In this document: piece after piece, positions 59,357 through 62,000 of the stretch
Layout of the letters: the number at the start of each line of letters is the position of its first letter
Position numbering within the stretch: position 1 is the first letter of the stretch
From: Cryptomeria japonica
Lineage: Eukaryota > Streptophyta > Pinopsida > Cupressales > Cupressaceae
Length of the DNA stretch: 62,000 nucleotides
Direction of reading: 5' to 3'
NCBI RefSeq assembly: GCF_030272615.1
Contig: NC_081409.1
Location: 874,004,594-874,066,593 of the forward strand
The notes under the pieces: generated by a model
What the model was told of the DNA's origin: nothing
What the model saw: the letters and a program-made list of their open reading frames with translations, nothing else
Databases searched by the model: none
Position numbers and translations under genes: made by a program

Positions 59357-60588
59357 TCTTGGCAATATCCTAGATTTAGTTAAGTGTTGCCATTGATGTT
59401 AACAATGTATCCCAATTGGATCTATCCCAATTAGTCTTCGTGATCTTCTTGGTTTTTGCTACGATTCTGAACTGGTAAGATTAGATCTCTGCAATCAGTT
59501 TTGGATGCTTATTATAATGGTCATATGCTTGCTATATTCTATTGTTTTCATAATTTGGCTATTGCTTTTGGTATTTACCTTTACCAACTTGTTCTTGGCT
59601 TTCCTGGCTAGCTTTTGACTTTACGGACTTCTGGCATTCCTGGTTAGCTTTATTGGTATGTTATTTTGGTGACTTAGTCAGTGGATTTTGGGTCTGACTT
59701 ATGGAATCGGTTTCTTTCATGATGAAGGTGTTTCTTGATCATATCCCAAGCATTTGGTGACTTTGCATTGGATGGTGTGTTATTATGGCGGTCCTATTTG
59801 GATCCGGTTAAACTTTCACTAAGGGTTTCTACTGACAAGTGAAGCGTCTTGGATTTTGGTCTTAGCGCAATTCTCGACATATATAATTGTTTGGTTACTT
59901 GTTTTAGGTCTATGCTATGTAATTTAAATCATAATATTGGTTTGGTGGTATCGTTTGATGTAATATTTCTAATTATGGGTTTATGGGTTTAGGGTTTAGC
60001 TGACCTTGTTAATAAGGTTGATGATTTGTATTTATAGGTGACTTATTCATGTAATTTGGCATGTGACGGCTATGGTTGGTTAAGTTTGCATTATCAGAGA
60101 AAGGATTATGTGTGAATAGAGTGATATCATTCCAATGAAGGTTGGAAAGGTTTTGTATTGCAGAGAAGAAATCAGTACTTAACCGGAATTGTATCAAGCA
60201 TTAGTAGATCCTACTTTCATAGTTCATTGTTTTCCAGATTGTAGTCCGATGTTAATGTAGGTCTGTGAGACTTCCCTTTGTGATGAGCAGTGCACTCTAG
60301 GTTGTTGGTATTTCTGCATGTGCAGACCCCATTGTAATTATTCATATTACTACTATAGAGTAGTCATCTGATTGTGGGTAGGGTTTCCCACCGTGGTTTT
60401 TCTCTTTCTGGGTTTTTTACATCAAAATATTGGTGTTATGTGTGTTGTGCTTTCATGATGTATCTTTCATTGTGTTGTGCTCTAGTATAAGATTTAGAAT
60501 TGAATTAATTGTTGTACTTGTGAGTAAACTGATTCATCGCCCCCCCCGCCTCTTCTTATTTTAATGTCAATATCAGTGCATTCGAACA
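59357..60588 (+). repeat. 3' LTR of the Copia element
   Basis: 1,232 bases, starting TCTTGGCAATATCC (the second base of the TG end has mutated to C) and ending TTCGAACA. It lacks the 120-base duplication of the 5' LTR and has a small insertion near 59600. It includes a C-run at 60540-60547. Confidence 0.92.
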
Positions 60589-60593
60589 ATTTA

Positions 60594-62000
60594 TTGCAAG
60601 ATTACATATCTAGTAATTAGAAAAGTCAAATCAAGTATCCAAGAGCTTTCAAGCATCAATTTTTGTCACATTTTGTAGGACATCATGAGAGAAATTCTTT
60701 GTCACCCCATGCATGAGATTCAAGATAGGGTTTTGTACATGATCATTGTGATTTTATTTCATTTATTTAGTTTTGCTCCTAAGGGAGCACAAGGTGGTTT
60801 ATCATTTATCATTGTTATTGTGGAAGTGGGAACACTAAAAAAGGGTTGAAATTAGGCAAGGCCCTTTACAACACAACCATTTTATCCATCTTTTCATGTG
60901 TGTAGGTTCAAATCTAAATATTGAACAATGGTCAAAAGTTATAGTTGGATAGAGAAAACATTTAGAAACAATTCTAGATTTTAAACAATGAAAAACCCTT
61001 AGACAATGGAGCTAGGCATTGGTTTTCTCCCAATTTTGACCTAGATTTTGAGGATAACTCCTTACTGACCCCATAATCCTATCGTTGACATTATATTTTG
61101 CATTATCTTGTCCTAGGACCCTATTGCCTAATGCCTTTGTCCTGCGCAATTTGCTCCCAATTTCTGTCACATGTTCATCTCTATATCTCATTTCCAAATT
61201 TAGCATTCTCTTCTACATTTCTATTTTGTACTTCCTACATTCTATAAATCTTGTTCAATTTGACCTTCTTTAGGTCCTAGTTCATAACAGACACATCAAA
61301 GCAATCCCAATCATATGCAATCAGTAAAAGTGTGAGTCTAGAACAATGTGGCTTTTCTTTGTGGATAGCAAGCCAAGCCGACTCACATATCTAATGTTGT
61401 ATGAGGGGAGAATTAACTTTGGTAAATGTACATATTAGTTCAGAATCATTTTTCTTATACATTGTTTTGGTGAACCTGACTTAGCTTACACTTGCAATTA
61501 TTTTGATTCATTTGTATTGCCTTCAAAATTGATTACATAAATATTATTAGTTAATAATTTTATTAGATAATTACATCAATTCATTGACTAAACATTCATA
61601 TTTCATATGTTACATGTTTATTTTTAAAAACATAAATCTGTTAAACAAATTTTGCTCTTCTTTAGCTTAGAGAATGAAACTTAAATATATTTTAAACTAT
61701 TATTTTCAAAAATCTAAATTTTCAGAAAAGAGTAAATACATATAAAGAAATTATTACTTTCTTGTATACCAACATAATGTTTTTACTGTACATCCTTACT
61801 CTACATCCTTACTTTCTTGTATACCAAAATAATCTGAAGTCATCCAACGAGTCTCCAAGCCAATCGGTTTCTTAATAATGTTCTCCCAGCTTGGACAAAA
61901 TTGGCTATGTAATAAAATGTTGTACACGAGATATAAACAGATAGAGCTATAATGGGATAGATTCAGGAACTTTCAAGAAAATGCAATTGTAAGTAGTATT
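60594..62000. other. Intergenic DNA to the right end of the window
   Basis: AT-rich. No gene, LTR or inverted repeat recognised. A short direct repeat (TACTTTCTTGTATACCAA) occurs at about 61757-61832. Open frames at 61012-61273 on the two strands overlap and look accidental. Confidence 0.55.

Larger units (their letters stand above)
53504..60588 (+). mobile_element. Complete Ty1/Copia retrotransposon
   Basis: 7,085 bases with LTRs ending in AACA and a five-base target duplication ATTTA (53499-53503 and 60589-60593). Gag, protease, integrase, reverse transcriptase and RNase H follow in the Copia order (integrase before reverse transcriptase). The LTRs differ at roughly one base in eight over the first 135 bases, and there are many stops, so the insertion is old. 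The solo LTR at 773-1610 is from a related family. Confidence 0.95.

Noticed and set aside
1-62000. CRISPR arrays, operons, bacterial or organellar DNA
   Set aside because: No regularly spaced repeats with unique spacers, no dense prokaryotic coding, and no recognisable plastid or mitochondrial gene.

Overview
This window looks like nuclear DNA from a seed plant with a large, repeat-rich genome. It is AT-rich and CpG-poor, has no bacterial-type gene packing, and more than half of it is nested LTR retrotransposons. A gymnosperm (conifer-like) source is my inference from the gene-poor, decayed-element landscape; nothing in the sequence proves it. I saw no rRNA, tRNA, CRISPR array or organelle segment.

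Layout. (1) 1-2631: a CATGG-rich island, an (AT)n tract, a Copia-type solo LTR with intact target-site duplications (773-1610), and the probable edge of a minus-strand LTR element ending at 2631. (2) 2632-33960: a host locus repeated in tandem four times. Each unit carries one minus-strand gene for a short protein with two hydrophobic segments joined by a proline-rich turn, which I recognise as the OSR domain of the ARGOS/ORGAN SIZE RELATED family. The copies at 27.1 and 30.9 kb are open (172 and 164 codons); those at 4.6 and 11.8 kb are broken. Unit 1 has also gained a 437-bp MITE-like element. Unit 2 was invaded by a minus-strand LTR element that carries only gag and protease (12371-23362), and one of that element's LTRs was in turn invaded by a 6.2-kb chromovirus (16999-23223). 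(3) 33960-34904: plain intergenic DNA. (4) 34905-53320: an 18.4-kb Ty3/Gypsy element of Tat/Ogre type. It has gag, protease, a G-patch, RT, RNase H, a second archaeal-type RNase H and integrase, plus a captured plant mobile domain (PMD) gene in antisense before the 3' LTR. Arrays of a TAGCGCAT-like motif precede both the sense and the antisense gene. (5) 53504-60588: a complete but decayed Ty1/Copia element. (6) 60594-62000: AT-rich intergenic DNA with nothing recognised.

How the parts relate. The two open OSR-like genes are the only candidates for functional host genes; in other plants this family promotes organ growth and acts in ethylene and auxin responses. Everything else is mobile or derived from mobile DNA. 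Five insertions have boundaries fixed by matching duplications: solo LTR AGACC, chromovirus ACATT, Tat element GTGAC, Copia ATTTA, and MITE TA. Judged by LTR similarity, the Tat element is the youngest of the three complete elements (about 2% LTR difference over the part I aligned), and the chromovirus and Copia are older. Every polyprotein carries stops, many of them CAG to TAG, CGA to TGA or TGG to TGA, as expected from deamination of methylated cytosine.
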